Assembly (NCBI RefSeq): GCF_052324685.1
Contig: NC_135221.1
Coordinates: forward strand, 2,554,626-2,618,625
Direction of reading: 5' to 3'
DNA from: Brachyhypopomus gauderio
Taxonomy: Eukaryota; Chordata; Actinopteri; Gymnotiformes; Hypopomidae
Length of the DNA stretch: 64,000 nucleotides
The translations under genes and the position numbers were made by a program. The notes beneath the pieces were generated by a model that was not told the DNA's origin, did not search any database, and saw only the letters and a program-made list of their open reading frames with translations. Positions 46,421 to 59,295 of this stretch are shown one piece after another. Each line of letters begins with the position of its first letter. Within the stretch, counting starts at the first letter, position 1.

Positions 46421-46622
46421 ACTTTCTCTGAAAGGTAGGGGATTTATTCCATATGCTCATGATTGTGAGTACTTTTATACCTTAGTGTCTGATCTGGAGG
46501 AGAGACAAACTTTAAGTGAAGTGTAGACAATATCAGACAGAAGTATCAGGTCACTCACATATAAATGAAGTATAAACACAAGTTGGTGTATATAACAGTA
46601 CAGATGGGGGTTAACCACATAT

Positions 46623-47100
46623 TGCAACGATCTGCGTAGCACAGAACAGGGAGGCGGACACAAGCGCTGAGGAGAGCTAGATTTATTCAAGGAAATCCCA
46701 AAGGCAGTGTCGAAATAACAGGCGCAGGTCGTATCGGGAGGGCAGTCCGAACATGAAAGATACAAAGGCATGATACGGACACGAAAAACAACAAGGCAGG
46801 TAAACGAGGGAAGAACAGGCAAAACACACGGAATACGGGAACCACAAAATAGCGAACTTACGAACAGGCAGGTATGACAATGCACAGGTTAGAACAAAAA
46901 GACCGATACTGACATGGAAGACACCGGGACTATTATACACAGAACTAAACTAGGGACAGGTGATAACAATGACACAGGGGCGTGGTAATAAACGAGGAAT
47001 CACAGAGACAAACGAGCAGGGCGGGATAAACAGGCAAGAAACACAGACATGAGGGAACCCGGAGTGACAGCTAGGAGATGGGGCGTAGCCCTACGTGACA
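46623..47100 (-). mobile_element. Solo LTR, family A
   Basis: 478 bp, minus orientation, TGTCACGTAGGG start at 47100 and perfect CATAT duplications (46618-46622, 47101-47105). Close to the copy at 29184-29662. Confidence 0.85.
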
Positions 47101-47105
47101 CATAT

Positions 47106-47900
47106 AAATGAAGTGTTGCGAAAAAATTAAAAAAGAATGAACAACTAAGACACTCAAGCATGGCAAATATATAAAAAGGTCCATTGCATATCAACAGACA
47201 CTGAAAAGTGAAAACCTTTCCTGTGAGTGCATCATTTATGAACAAAAAAAAAAGGGTTGTCAGGATATATCACGATATATTAGTTTCACTGGAATTCACT
47301 CTCCCAAAGCCATCTATGACTTAACAGGCTTCCTTAATTCACCATAGTGGAGCTGTGGAGGTAATCAACTTAGTAACAATAACCAGATTACTACACATAT
47401 ATTACGCTAAAAGGAGAAATAGAGATGTGATAATATAATAGTTTCCTGAATAACCGGTCCTGATAGCACAGTGTATGATTAACTGGTTATGTTCCAGACA
47501 CTGAACACTGCTGGGCTCCGTGATCTGATGATTCTGTATTCTTTATCTATAACAGTTATCCTTTTCTTTATTAAAATAATTACAATTTTGGTTTCTTTAG
47601 ATTGGTTTTGAAAAGTTGTTTCCTCTAGGAAGGGTTAGAGTTATAAAAATCATGGTCAATTTGGGCATTCTTGGATATAGGCCTGTTAGTGAATTCCAAA
47701 GGTGATGTTTTATGGTTAGGAATACACCAAGCTAAGTAACAAAGACCATAAACAGAGCCCCTCTGTCCTGATAGAAGCCTTTGTTCCTCATACCAAGGCC
47801 CCGGGGACTCTGATAAGAAGGATCTCCTCAGTTTGGGCCAAGAGTGCAGGTCATCTAAGTAGAGTGTTGTTAGGGTGTGTCAAAGGTGAAACTGCAAGAA
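47106..47900. other. AT-rich intergenic, nothing recognised
   Basis: No similarity to the receptor blocks and no conserved frame seen. Confidence 0.5.
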
Positions 47901-48330
47901 GGAGTGTGAATAGTCATTCTCCATTACAAGTCCATCTCAGAGGTCCTGGCTGAGATTATGTTAGCCCCTCCCCCTCACCTGCCTCAGGTAGCGTCTTGGT
48001 CCTGAAGGACAGTGGGCTGAGGCCTTGTGTAGATTACAGGAGCCCAAACATTATCCTAGTGATGCATCCTCACCCATAGCCCATAGTCCCAGCAGTCTGA
48101 TGAACACCTGCGTGAGGTGAGATACTACACTACCATGGATCTACACAGGGCCTACAATCTGATTAGGATTAGAGAAGGTGGTGGATAGAGAGCTTTCTCG
48201 GCCCCCAAGGAGGCGTTCACAACAAACCCTGTTTTACAGCATCCAAATCACTCCAAACCATTCAGTGTACAGCTGGATGCCTCTAATATAAGTGTGAGAG
48301 TGGTACTGTCCCAGTGTGTTGAGATGTCTG
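47900..48330 (+). mobile_element. Eroded Ty3/gypsy pol relic
   Basis: Broken reverse transcriptase and RNase H wording is still readable (for example GLRPCVDYR and FSVQLDAS). It has many breaks and is an old fossil unrelated to the young element at 41.7 kb. Confidence 0.55.
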
Positions 48331-48616
48331 TGTGTGCACGTTATTCAATTACTTAGAAAATTTCACTCAATGAATTCATATAATAATATCTATTTGAAGC
48401 AACGATAGTATTTACATTAACAAATACCCATACTCCTAACACTTAATCAGAAAGACTGACAATGTTGTCATGATACAAACAAGTACATCAGGCATTATCA
48501 GGGTCAGGGGTTACAACTGCATCAAGGATTGTCAGGGGTTACAAGGCGTGTATGTGTTCGTCTTGGTGATTCGTGTCACCTGTTCCTGGTCCGGTTACTG
48601 TGTTGTGTATTTATTA

Positions 48617-49280
48617 GGGGTGTCACGATTTCGATATTAAATCGAAATCGATCGAAACTATGTCACAATCTCGAGCCTCGAAGTCAAAAAGAGGCTTGAC
48701 GATCCCTCCCACTAAGCTACGCAAGCACCCACACTATGCAAAGTAAAGCCTGGTTTAAACTAGACACGTCGCGAGGGTCCGCGCACCGAAAATAACGTAA
48801 TCGCGGTTGCTCCGCCCGTGCGCGCTGGCGATTCGCAAGGTCGTGCACCTTTGTGCAATCGTCATTTGTTGACGGGGGGGCAGTACAAATTCACTAAAGG
48901 GCGCCGAATCTAGCCCTGGTTAACGCTGTTCCGCAGACATTTTTAACATCCGGGGCTTATGCAAAACGAAAAGGCATTAAAACGACAGCTTTAAAACGGC
49001 TTTAAAAGGTTTATTCGCCCCACTTTGAGAAACGCTGACGTAATACAAGAGAACTATTCAGTCAGACCGCTATTTGTTGTGAAACGAAGTAGTTACAATT
49101 TCATGCATTTTCAAGTACTTTAGCCTAAATCTCAGCACTTTTCAAGCCTGGAACACAATGCAACATTAATTTTCATCCGGTAAATGTTCCTTCCTGTTTT
49201 TGGGGGGTGTTTCTTTATACTACCACATATCAATATGGACAACACTGCAAAGAATATAAACGCAACAGGTAGTCCAAGAA
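48617..49280. mobile_element. Possible DNA-transposon remnant
   Basis: Starts GGGTGTCACGATTTCGATAT, with AATCGAAATCGATCGAAAC, a motif string typical of a dispersed fish element. No second end was found, and the following sequence is unassigned. Confidence 0.3.
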
Positions 49281-49394
49281 AAGCCAGAAAGGCTTCCTCT
49301 AGAGAGGAAGAGAGCTAATAATCTACAACACTGCATGTTCCAGTAAAGAGAGAATGTATCCAGACTTCCCTTATGATTCTAGAGAGGAAGAGAG

Positions 49395-51535
49395 CTAATA
49401 ATCTAGATGATAGTCAGTAAGAGCTGCACGTTTCACTTCAGAGTAGACGCTGTCTTCAGGACGTCCTCTCTTCTCCTGTCCTCTTTTGGTCTTCTTCTCT
49501 TTGAAATGAATGGCAGCATAATTCAGCTCTTCAGCACCATGTTGCTGTGGGAATAAACAATAATGTTTAGTGAACATCACTGTCATTCTGAGTCTTATGT
49601 AGAACAGGACGACTAGTGTGAGACACAGAGACAGTGAGACTCCTTCTCCTCCTCCTCTACACCACTGCAGTGTGTCTGTCTCATACAGCAGATTATATCA
49701 GGGTAGAAACAATCACTAACAGCTACTGTTGTCATATATATTAGTCTCATACAGCAACACCACACCACACTCATGCATATGTGTCGATCCTGCAGTAATT
49801 ACACCACAGTTATAAACTCCATCAGCACCATAGATGTGAACCACAGGAATCTGGACTGAGCAGATCCAGACACATTCTTACTAAATGATGAAAGAGATTT
49901 TGAAGTAGATGGCACTAAATAGATTTTTCAGACTGACACATCTTATCAGTGGGGAACCGTCAGGGCCCTCTACGCCCTCTCAGAGGGCCTAAAATATTCT
50001 TAAAACATAAATATATATAATATAATTTATCCAATTTTTTTTATCTACTTACAGTTTGACAATCGACATCTAAACAATAACAAATATATAAGCAAATGAA
50101 TTATTCACCTGTGTCTATTCAATCTATGTTAGAAGGTGAGGGGTTAAGTGGAAGCCTGTGAGCCTGTGTCTCCCCCTATCAGGACTGTGATGCCCACTGT
50201 TCGTTTACAGAGGGCCTGGCAGTTATAATTCAGCGCAATACCAGTTTCAAATGACAGTAAAATTGACCAATCATATCTTTCCTCTTAGTGGGCGGGCTTA
50301 ACTGTATGATAATTTACGCCCGCTGTGGCAACGCTAGCTGTCGTTAGCGTACCACCGCTAGCTAGTTTCGATTCATTCCTTTGATGTCCTCGTGCGCGTT
50401 GTTTACATATTCCGCTCCCGAGGAACACGGAGCTGTGGACCTTATTTTGTTGGAATCATATTTAGCTTAAGAAGTTATCTAGTACAAATATTATTGTTTA
50501 TTGCATTTCTAAAGCTGTACTGTCGTCTCAGTTTTTTTAAATTTATTTATTGCAGTTAATTAGGAGAGGAAACAATTTTTTTTTTCGGGTGGGGGGGGTT
50601 GGCGATGGGAGCGGGCCCAGGTTTAATGGTCACGGTTCGCTACTGCATCTTATCAATGTTCATGATTAGGCTAAAATGACAACAGGTCAAACTCTGCTCA
50701 GTGCATCACCTACTATGTCTGACACAAAACAATTGAAACTATGAACATAATTTGAGATTTCATCACTTATGTCTGATGCCGTATATGATTAGTATGTTAC
50801 TTCATAAGTATTTCTATATTTTAGTTTGAGTTTTTATGTCAACTGATGCCACATCCAAGATGAAACTATAAACCTGGAGAAAGAAGTTTAACTAATAATG
50901 TTATGAAAACACAACTGTACAAGTTGTACCTGATTGGTTGTTTTCTCCATCACATCTTGTTGAGGTCTCACTGTGATGGGGAAAATACAGAATTAATTGT
51001 ACCTGGATCAGGGAATATTACCTGTATACCAAATTAATTGCAGAATTATAGTCAATATTTTTAGTATTCCTAAATATAATTGTAGTATGAAGCTGTGAAT
51101 TATAATAGGTTGGTCCTCCTGTCCTTTATGAACACTCACCGTTATCATGTTCAGAGTGTTTCATCTTCCAAATGATTATGGCTTGAGCAGTGATTACACA
51201 CACACACACTCCCAACACTGCTCCAAGATACATTGCTACCAGATTTACTGTAACACTTTTAGACACATTACCACCAGATTTACTGTAACACATTTAGACA
51301 CATCACTACCAGATTTACTGTAACACATTTTTATGAATAAATTGTAATCTAAAAATCTTCTGTGATAATCACTTTAAAGGAAAAAGGCTGAAAGATTCTT
51401 GCTTGTTTGTTCTGCTCTGATCACATCCATGTTCAGTTTGGTTTTTTAACCCTGCATGGCCAATAAAATGTATATACTAACAAACCAGGATCGGCTGTGT
51501 GTGTGTGTCTATATGTAAAGAGAGGGAGATGCATG

Positions 51536-51601
<66 letters not shown>

Positions 51602-52977
51602 TCTGCACTAGTGACAATAAACCAACTATTGCATTGTGAACTGACTCTCCAGGTGAATTCTGAGACACTGATATGCACAACACTTGATATCCTGGTGTAA
51701 CACAAATACTGTAAATGCAAGTTGATCTTCATTTAATCTCGGTGTGCTTCACATGGGTAAACTAGATTATTCTGGAAAAGGTAGTTTCTTCATGAAACAC
51801 TTTAGGGTGCCATATAAAACCTTGAAGGTCAGATTTCTGTAATCACTTTATTTAATATGAGACTAAATGATATTTGTGTGGTTGTTCAGTAAGTACTTTC
51901 ACTTTTATAAAATGTGTATTATGTAGTTCACACACCGTACAAATGATTCTACTTATCTATTTTTTTTCTTGGTCTTTCACACGGTTAGACTTGATTGTTT
52001 TGTAAACAGCAGTTCCTTCATAAAACACTTGTATCTACCATATAGAACCTTGAATAGCAGGTTAATGTGATAATCTCTGTATTTAATACAGACTTCTACT
52101 CGCCTGGTTGGGTTATTTCGTGGTGTTTAGACCCTGTTCCTGCACTGTCAGACTCTGTGTGGTTTAACTCTGGATGTTCTGGTCAATAAAATACAAACAC
52201 TCTCAGCTTGTAGTTCATTCTGGTTTCCCTCACATGCTTAAATACATGTAGAACTGAAGAATTAGCAAGAATTTTTATAAAACATGTATGTTGTATCACT
52301 GTGCAGTCCACAGATTGTAAAATTATTATATTTATACAGAAGAGATATTTAAAATTCTCTGATTAAAAAAAATGCAGGATAACATCAATATTAACAGGTT
52401 AAGAAGTTTAAGAGAAATGTACTTACCTGTCACACTGATGAATGTAGCAGAGTAAAAGTTAACTGCTGTATTATTTATCTCTCCACAGAAGTACGTTCCT
52501 GCATCACCTCCAGTAGCATTTACAATAGTCAGAGTGTTTCTGCTGTTAATCCACTTTATTATGAATCTGAAGTTGTTGAATGGATATGTAAGTATGCCCG
52601 CCTTATTTGTATATGCAGTTCCTACTTGCTGAGGCTCCTGCTTCAGTCTTTGTTTGTACCAAATGTAAATATGTTCACCAGATTTTCGTTCAAATGTGCA
52701 GTTAATAGTGATATTTGTTCCAGGTTTAATCAGGACTTCTTGTTTAACAGCCTGTGTAGTTTGAACAGGACCTATAAAATTAAACCAAGTCAGATCAAAG
52801 ACAAAATGTGGACAAAATTGCATCCGTGGCATGTAATATATATATCAATAATACAACATCAGAAAATACAGCAACATGTAATAAACGCAGGTAAAGATTT
52901 GGTATCATACATGTCTTGTAGAGAAAAAATAGAAATATCCAGACTGGTATCATCACTGCAGAGAAACGTGCAGACAT
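49395..52977 (-). CDS. NITR-like inhibitory receptor gene 4 (class A), complete
   Basis: Five exons: leader 52911-52977, V 52427-52771, transmembrane 51140-51247, connector 50930-50970, tail 49395-49544. All borders are GT/AG with consistent phases, giving 236 aa. Leader MSARFSAVMIPVWIFLFFLY. V domain: C47 and C118, W60 in YIWYKQ, DAGTYFC, several N-glycosylation sequons (NIT, NCT, NAT), no J motif. Transmembrane about 139-164 (NLVAMYLGAVLGVCVCVITA), uncharged. Tail: ITIM 1 around Y196 (LNYAAI) and ITIM 2 around Y221 (SVYSEV). A hAT element (49947-50645) sits in the connector-tail intron. It would act as an inhibitory cell-surface receptor signalling through SHP-type phosphatases, by analogy with NITRs. 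Ligand unknown. Confidence 0.83.
49740..49900 (-). other. Possible Ig-domain relic inside the intron of gene 4
   Basis: The minus strand reads IPVVHIYGADGVYNCGVITA, with a VYNCG that recalls the end of an Ig fold. It lacks splice support and upstream strands, so it may be chance. Confidence 0.2.
49947..50645 (+). mobile_element. Complete hAT-type non-autonomous element in a receptor intron
   Basis: 699 bp. Ends CAGTGGGGAACCGT and, reversed, CAGTAGCGAACCGT. Perfect 8-bp duplication CATCTTAT at 49939-49946 and 50646-50653. No transposase. A truncated copy lies at 5458-6071. Confidence 0.88.
51231..51330 (-). repeat. 35-bp acceptor minisatellite, 3 copies (gene 4)
   Basis: Same unit as 16741-17366; the lowest copy is the annotated exon start at 51247. 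Confidence 0.9.
51540..51598. repeat. (TG)n microsatellite in gene 4 intron
   Basis: Pure TG run in the V-transmembrane intron; the sister tract in gene 2 is only about 25 bp (17574-17598). Confidence 0.95.
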
Positions 52978-53037
52978 CAGAGGAGACTGACAGAGAAACT
53001 GACAAACTCACCAAACTTCATGAACCGTTAGGTCTCA

Positions 53038-53062
53038 CGAGTCAAAATCTCATTGGCTGGTA
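53038..53062 (-). promoter_or_regulatory. Conserved CCAAT box upstream of gene 4
   Basis: CAGCCAATGAGATTTTGACT, about 75-80 bp upstream of the start codon at 52977. Confidence 0.5.
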
Positions 53063-53339
53063 AAAGTCCTGTTCATGTTTGGCCATCAGCAGTGTCTGAT
53101 CTATTTTATTACACGATTAAGTAGTTTTGCTTGTGCAAAAAAAGCCAGATACCCACCTAAATAAACATAAAACAGGTCACTCTTGTGTTCATTTTTTAAA
53201 TTTAAATTTTAATACTTTATTTATGCATCCTTGTTTTTTTAATTATTATTCAAGTTCATGCAGTGTTTCTGGGTGTTGACAGTATGACAGGAGTTCATCT
53301 AGTGCAATGCGACATTTTTGAAATTCACAAACAGCACAG

Positions 53340-53705
53340 ACAAACACAAGACCAAGACACACACACGAAAAAAACAACACATAGGCACGCCGACACGCCG
53401 GTATGGAGGGGTCAGGACCCCCGTTTGGAGGGGTCAGGACCCCCGTATGGAGGGGTCAGGGGCTGTACTGTGACAGATCCCCACACCAAGGGCAGCTCTT
53501 CCTGGAGCACCCAGCTCCACTAGCTCGTCCCCAGACCCACAACAAAGAAAACAACCTAATACTACCAGGAAGACAGATGGGAACAGAGACGAGAGAAACA
53601 CTGGGACAGGGATGGTCACAAACACACATACAGGTACATTCACTACAACAAGAACAAAAGGGAACAAGACAATTGGGAGAATTACAGGGACAGACAAACA
53701 TAATA
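53340..53705 (-). mobile_element. LTR-element fragment (family D), copy 4
   Basis: LTR start with 25-bp repeats (53400-53460) and hydrophobic frame SVPVILPIVLFPFVLVVVNV, as in the other copies. Confidence 0.6.
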
Positions 53706-53764
53706 TAAATGTAAATGTGCCATTTTTGTCAATTGTGATTTTTTTTTCACCACTATCGAATTAG

Positions 53765-53766
<2 letters not shown>

Positions 53767-53847
<81 letters not shown>

Positions 53848-53859
53848 ACACACACACAG
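53767..53859. repeat. (AC)n microsatellite
   Basis: AC tract with one AT interruption. Confidence 0.95.
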
Positions 53860-53974
53860 AGTATGATGACCTTACAGAATAATAATACTCCTGCACTGTC
53901 CATCTGTGATTGGTTAAACTCTGGATGTCCTGGCCAATAAGATTCAGTGTCAGCTCTGAGAAACTGATGAATTG

Positions 53975-54184
53975 GACTATACTATTAAACATTTTTATAG
54001 TCAGATGTTTTCTGTGTGTAGAAGGTCAGTAGCCTACATATGTTTTCAGGTTGTTGGTCATGTATGATTAATGCAGCACTGTTTTCTTTATATTAGCATT
54101 TAGCATTAGCTCATTTTATTAAAAGGTTTCACACTACTGCTTTTGCACAAAGGAGGTGTATTATCAGACATCATCAGTCTAAGC

Positions 54185-54254
<70 letters not shown>

Positions 54255-55280
54255 ATGTTCCCAGTGACCACAAAGTCTAAAACTGTCTTCTCACTTTATT
54301 CATTCTCACAAAGCAGCTAAACAGGAGAGTAAACTGATGCTGGTTCTGTATTCATAACAAACTGATCTGAGTACAGTTTGATGACCTCACAGAATAACAC
54401 TACTCCTGCACTGTCAGACTGTGATTGGTTAAACTCAGGATGTCCTGGCCAATAAGATTCAGTGTCAGCTCTGAGAAACTGATGAATGTCCCACGTGTGT
54501 TAGACTACAGCACAAGAATTAAACACATTTATCAGGAGGAGAGTGTGAGTGTCCTCATAATGTAATATCTACACTTCACACACCAGACCATTTAGAGGGA
54601 GGAGTACAGGATGCACTTTAAATTACACTTTGGTGTTTCTACTTTAAAAATTAGCATATTTCTGTTTTCACTGTTTTGTACAGCTTTACCCTGCATGATG
54701 TATGTCAGTAATAATAATGAACTTTGTGTTCCTGTGTGATACACAGAGCAGTTTACAAACATGGCAGACTAAATAATCCAGTGACAAAAACACATAGAGG
54801 CACATAAGTGATGAATTATTATACTCAACATTGTTGTGGAAAGTTTATCTAAAGTTTCAGGCAGCATGAGTGTGAACAAGAGTGCAGAAGTCTGTGGTGT
54901 GAGATGAGAACCTCTGGTCAAAAATAATCCAAGCAGCACATCATCACCCACCATGTATCAGTGAGAGATCATTATCTGCACATCTATTTCTGTAGAGAAA
55001 CAAGAACAACCAACAGGAAATCAGACCCCAATCTCATATAAATGTGCCAGTCACACGATTTAGTCACGATGTAGTTAAGTTTCCATGAAGGACAAACTAA
55101 TTATTCCATGACTCATGACTGTGAAAGTTGATTTACATACTTAATTTTAATTAGTGTTTCATCTGGATTAAACCTGAATTATGTATTGCATCAAAAATGT
55201 ATGTGATTTGAATTTGTTATTATTAGCATATATATCCCTTGTTTTAGAGTCTTTGTTGTTGGTATCTGTGTGTATCTCTG
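53975..55280. repeat. Duplicated flank with (TG)n, then beta block copy 6
   Basis: Matches 7440-7900 and 39690-40262, then the beta landmarks. TG tract 54186-54253. Holds the empty site of the poly-A insertion of 40263 (ACACATTTATCAGGAGG). Confidence 0.8.
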
Positions 55281-56580
55281 TGTTACATGAAGACTGATCT
55301 CCATGGATGTAGTGGAACAAAAGTCCTCTAATGTGGAATTACTTTATCAGTTTTACACAGATGATCCCTTGATTTTATCCTCATTTGTGTAAGTCTCAAT
55401 CATTTACTGTGGGGAGGATCTGTTGATGGATCTGTTACACACATCATTGTGTTTCTATATATTTATTATTCCTCAAAGGCGATGTTTTTGTAGTGGGTTA
55501 ACTGGAGGCAGGTACCATGGAGGGGATCTTGATACTGATCAGGCTAGGTTCTCTGTCACTTGTCCCTGGGTCCTCTGTCTATCCCATGTCCACACAGGCT
55601 CCTGTCTCCAGCGTTGTGGACACAGCCATGCAGCCAGTTCCTGTGTCCATCCTGCTGGTCACCCAGTGACTTCCTGTTCCCTTGGCCACGCCTCTGAACC
55701 AGACCTGTTCCCTTTGGCCCCGCCTCTGAACCAGACCTGTTCCCTTGGCCCCGCCTCTGAACCAGACCTGTTCCCTTGGCCCCGCCTCTGAACCAGACCT
55801 GTTCCCTTGGCCACGCCTCTGAACCAGACCTGTTCCCTTGGCCCCGCCTCTGAACCAGACCTGTTCCCTTGGCCCCGCCTCTGAACCAGACCTGTTCCCT
55901 TGGCCCCGCCTCTGAACCAGACCTGTTCCCTTGGCCACGCCTCTGAACCAGACCTGTTCCCTTGGCCACGCCTCTGGACCCAACACTGCTGAACGCAGCT
56001 GTACCTCCTGTTGATACTGTTTCCTGGTTCCCTGTCCCACCGTGTCCTGTGTCTGTTGTCCCCGTGGACCTCCTGGGACTCCCATGCTGTCTGTTCCTGT
56101 GCCTCCTTCATTTTTGTCCTCCTCTATTCCTGGTTTGTGTTTGGTGTTTGTTGTGGTGTCTGTCCCTGTTCTTATTTCTGTACCTGTTCCATTTCCTGTG
56201 TCTTTGTTCCTGTCCCATTGTGTCTGTCCTGGTCTGTGTTGTGATTGTTGTCCTGCTCCTTCTGTTCCCCCAGTCCTCTCTGTTCATCTCTCATCTGTTG
56301 TTCCTCCATCAGTGGTGTTCAGTGTGTTGGGCTTCACTCTGTCCCATGTCTTGTTCTGGCTCTTGGACTCTTGTGTCTTTGGTTACTGTAGGTTTGTCAT
56401 CCACTATAGCCCCAGTTTCTGTGTCTTCTCATGTTCCAAGTTCACATATCTGTTTCCATGTCCTGTTCCTGTGTCCCCGCCATGTCCTGTATCTTCCTGT
56501 GGATTTGTCCTCTGTGTTTTGTCCCGTGTCCTGGTCCTAGTCCTGCACCTGTTCCATCTCATCTGAATCTTGTCCACTCC
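55281..56580. repeat. Duplicated block gamma, copy 2 (without LTR insertions)
   Basis: Aligns with 29663-31800 minus the insertions. Holds the 31-bp array at 55676-55978 (about ten units) and the same C/T-rich DNA. Frames of 120-192 codons here are low-complexity and differ between copies. Confidence 0.8.
55676..55978 (+). repeat. 31-bp minisatellite, gamma copy 2
   Basis: Same unit as 30895-31205, with a different order of CCACGCC and CCCCGCC units. Confidence 0.9.
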
Positions 56581-56787
56581 TTTTGGGAGAAAGTTCTGTC
56601 TGCTCTGATTTGTAGGGTGAATTACTGGTGTCTCCAACTCAGGACTTTGTCGTATTGTTAATAACAGTGTAGAAAATGTGATTTTTAATTGAACCAACTG
56701 AATTTGCTGATTTTGTGATCTAACAGTGAGTAATCCTTTTTCTTTGTGACAACTGAACATTACAAATTTTTTTGATGCATTACGTTT

Positions 56788-56946
56788 TCATGTCTTTTCA
56801 GCAGAGGAACATATAACTGCCCCTTCATCAATCACTCCACAGAAGTACTGTACATTCCTGCATTCATCTGCATTTAGAATAGTCAGTGTTCCTGTTACTT
56901 TAATTATCCAGACCGGTATCATCATTACAGAGGAATGTGCAGACAT
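56788..56946 (-). pseudogene. Leader-V fusion remnant 3, still open
   Basis: The leader MSAHSSVMMIPVWI is joined in frame to a V-exon end (TGTLTILNADECRNVQYFCG) and runs to a stop after ICSSAEKT, about 52 codons. Small indels before the second Cys change the usual DEAGTYFC wording. CCAAT block upstream near 57020. Probably a remnant, but it is the only one of the three with an unbroken frame; a small secreted or signal-anchored peptide cannot be excluded. Confidence 0.6.
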
Positions 56947-57263
56947 CAGAGGAGACAGTTTGAAAAGAAGCAGCTGACAACAAAATCAAACATGATTTTG
57001 CAGATCTCATAACTCAGAATCTCATTGGCTGGCCAAAGTCACATGAGATAAATGTGAAACTTTATTGTTAAAGCTGGAATGAACCAGAGGAAACAAAATA
57101 TACATCAAAGATCAGAAAACATCACAACAAGGAGTACAGAGTTGAACAGGGAATAAAGACTTAGAGATTATAGAGTTGAACAGCACCTCTTTTCCAACAC
57201 TGCATGTTCCAGTAAAGAGCGAATGTATCCAGACTTCCCTTATGATTCTAGAGAGGAAGAGAG

Positions 57264-59248
57264 CTAATAATCTAGATGATAGTCAGTAAGAGCTGCACGT
57301 TTCACTTCAGAGTAGACGCTGTCTTCAGGACGTCCTCTCTTCTCCTGTCCTCTTTTGGTCTCCCTCTCTTTGAAATGAATGGCAGCATAATTCAGCTCTT
57401 CAGTATCATGTTGCTGTGGGAATGAACAATAATGTTTAGTGAACATCACTGTCATTCTGAGTCTTATGTAGAACAGGACGATTAGTGTGAGACACAGAGA
57501 CAGTGAGACTCCTTCTCCTCCTCCTCTACACCACTGCAGTGTGTCTGTCTCATACAGCAGATTATATCAGGGTAGAAACACTCACTAACAGCTACTGTTG
57601 TCATATATATGATTTTTTAGTCATACGTTTTTATGCAAATGAGTTTTTTTGCAAATTTCCCTATTACGGGATCAATAAAGGATTATCTTATCTTATGTCA
57701 ACTGATTTCACATCCAAGATGAAGACTATAATCCTGGAGAAAGAAGTTTTACTAATAATGTTATGAAAACACAACTGTACAAGTTCTACCTGATTGGTTG
57801 TTTTCTCCATCACATCTTGTTGAGTTCTCACTGTGGTTGGTGAAAATACAGTATTAATTGTTACTGGATCAGGGAATACTACCTGTATACCAAATTTATT
57901 GCAGAATTCTTACCAATATTTTTAGTAGGCCTAAATATAAATGTAGTATGAAGTGGTGAATTATAATAGGTTGGTACTCCTGTCCTTTATGAACACTCAC
58001 CATTATCATGTTCAGAGTGTTTCATCTTCCAAATGATTATGACTTGAGCAGTGATTACACACACACACACTCCCAACACTGCTCCAAGACACATCACTAC
58101 CAGATTTACTGTAACACATTTAAACACATTACCACCAGATTTACTGTAACACATTTAGACACATCACTACCAGATTTACTGTAACACATTTAGACACATC
58201 ACTACCAGATTTACTGTAACACATTTAGACACATTACCACCAGATTTACTGTAACACATTTAGACACATCACTACCAGATTTACTGTAACACATTTAGAC
58301 ACATCACTACCAGATTTACTGTAACACATTTTTCATGAAAGTCTAATATAAATGTTTTATATATTATTTTATATATAATTTTACTCTTAAATATAACTCA
58401 ACAAAACACAAATATTAAACTCTTAAATATGACACAAAACTGTATACTCTTAAATAAAACACAAATATTTGGATTTACTCTTCCTTACACATCCGTAATC
58501 TTGGTGTTATTTTTGACAGTCATTTATCATTTGAACAGCATGTAAACCAAGTCACTAAAACTGCTTTTTTTCATTTAAAAAATATTGCTCGCCTTCATCC
58601 ATCACTCAACTTCTCTGCTGCTGAAACTCTGATCCATGCTTTCTAGCATTCTCTATGGTACACCAAACAAAATCCTAAATAAACTTCAGTACATTTAGAA
58701 CTCAGCTGCACGTCTTCTCACCCAGTCATGCTCACGTGAACACATCACACCTGTTCTTCAACAACTTCACTGGCTCCCTGTCACACAACGTATTCAATAT
58801 AAAATTCTTTTATTTACTTATAAAACTCTCCATAATCAGGCACCTCCGTACATCACTGATCTGCTCCATCACTATACTCCCTCTCGGTCGCTTCACTCCT
58901 CTGATGCAAACCTTTTGTCCATACCATATAGGACCAAACGTACCTGGGGTGATGGGGCCTTTTCAGTGACTGCACCCACTCTATGGAACTCTCTCCCCAA
59001 ACACGTCCGTGATTCTTCTGATCTTTCCACGTTTAAATCTCTTCTAAAAACTCACCTCTTCAGATCCACTTTAAATTTATGATGCTACACATTTATCTCT
59101 TTCTTATTTGTTTTATCTAATACTAATTCTCTTTGTTTCTTATAATGTTGTTCTATATTGTAATGTATTGTACAGTCATTATACTGCTTGTAATTTTGTA
59201 CTGTAAAGCGTCTTTGAGTGTCCTGAAAAGCGCTATACTAAATAAAAT

Positions 59249-59295
<47 letters not shown>

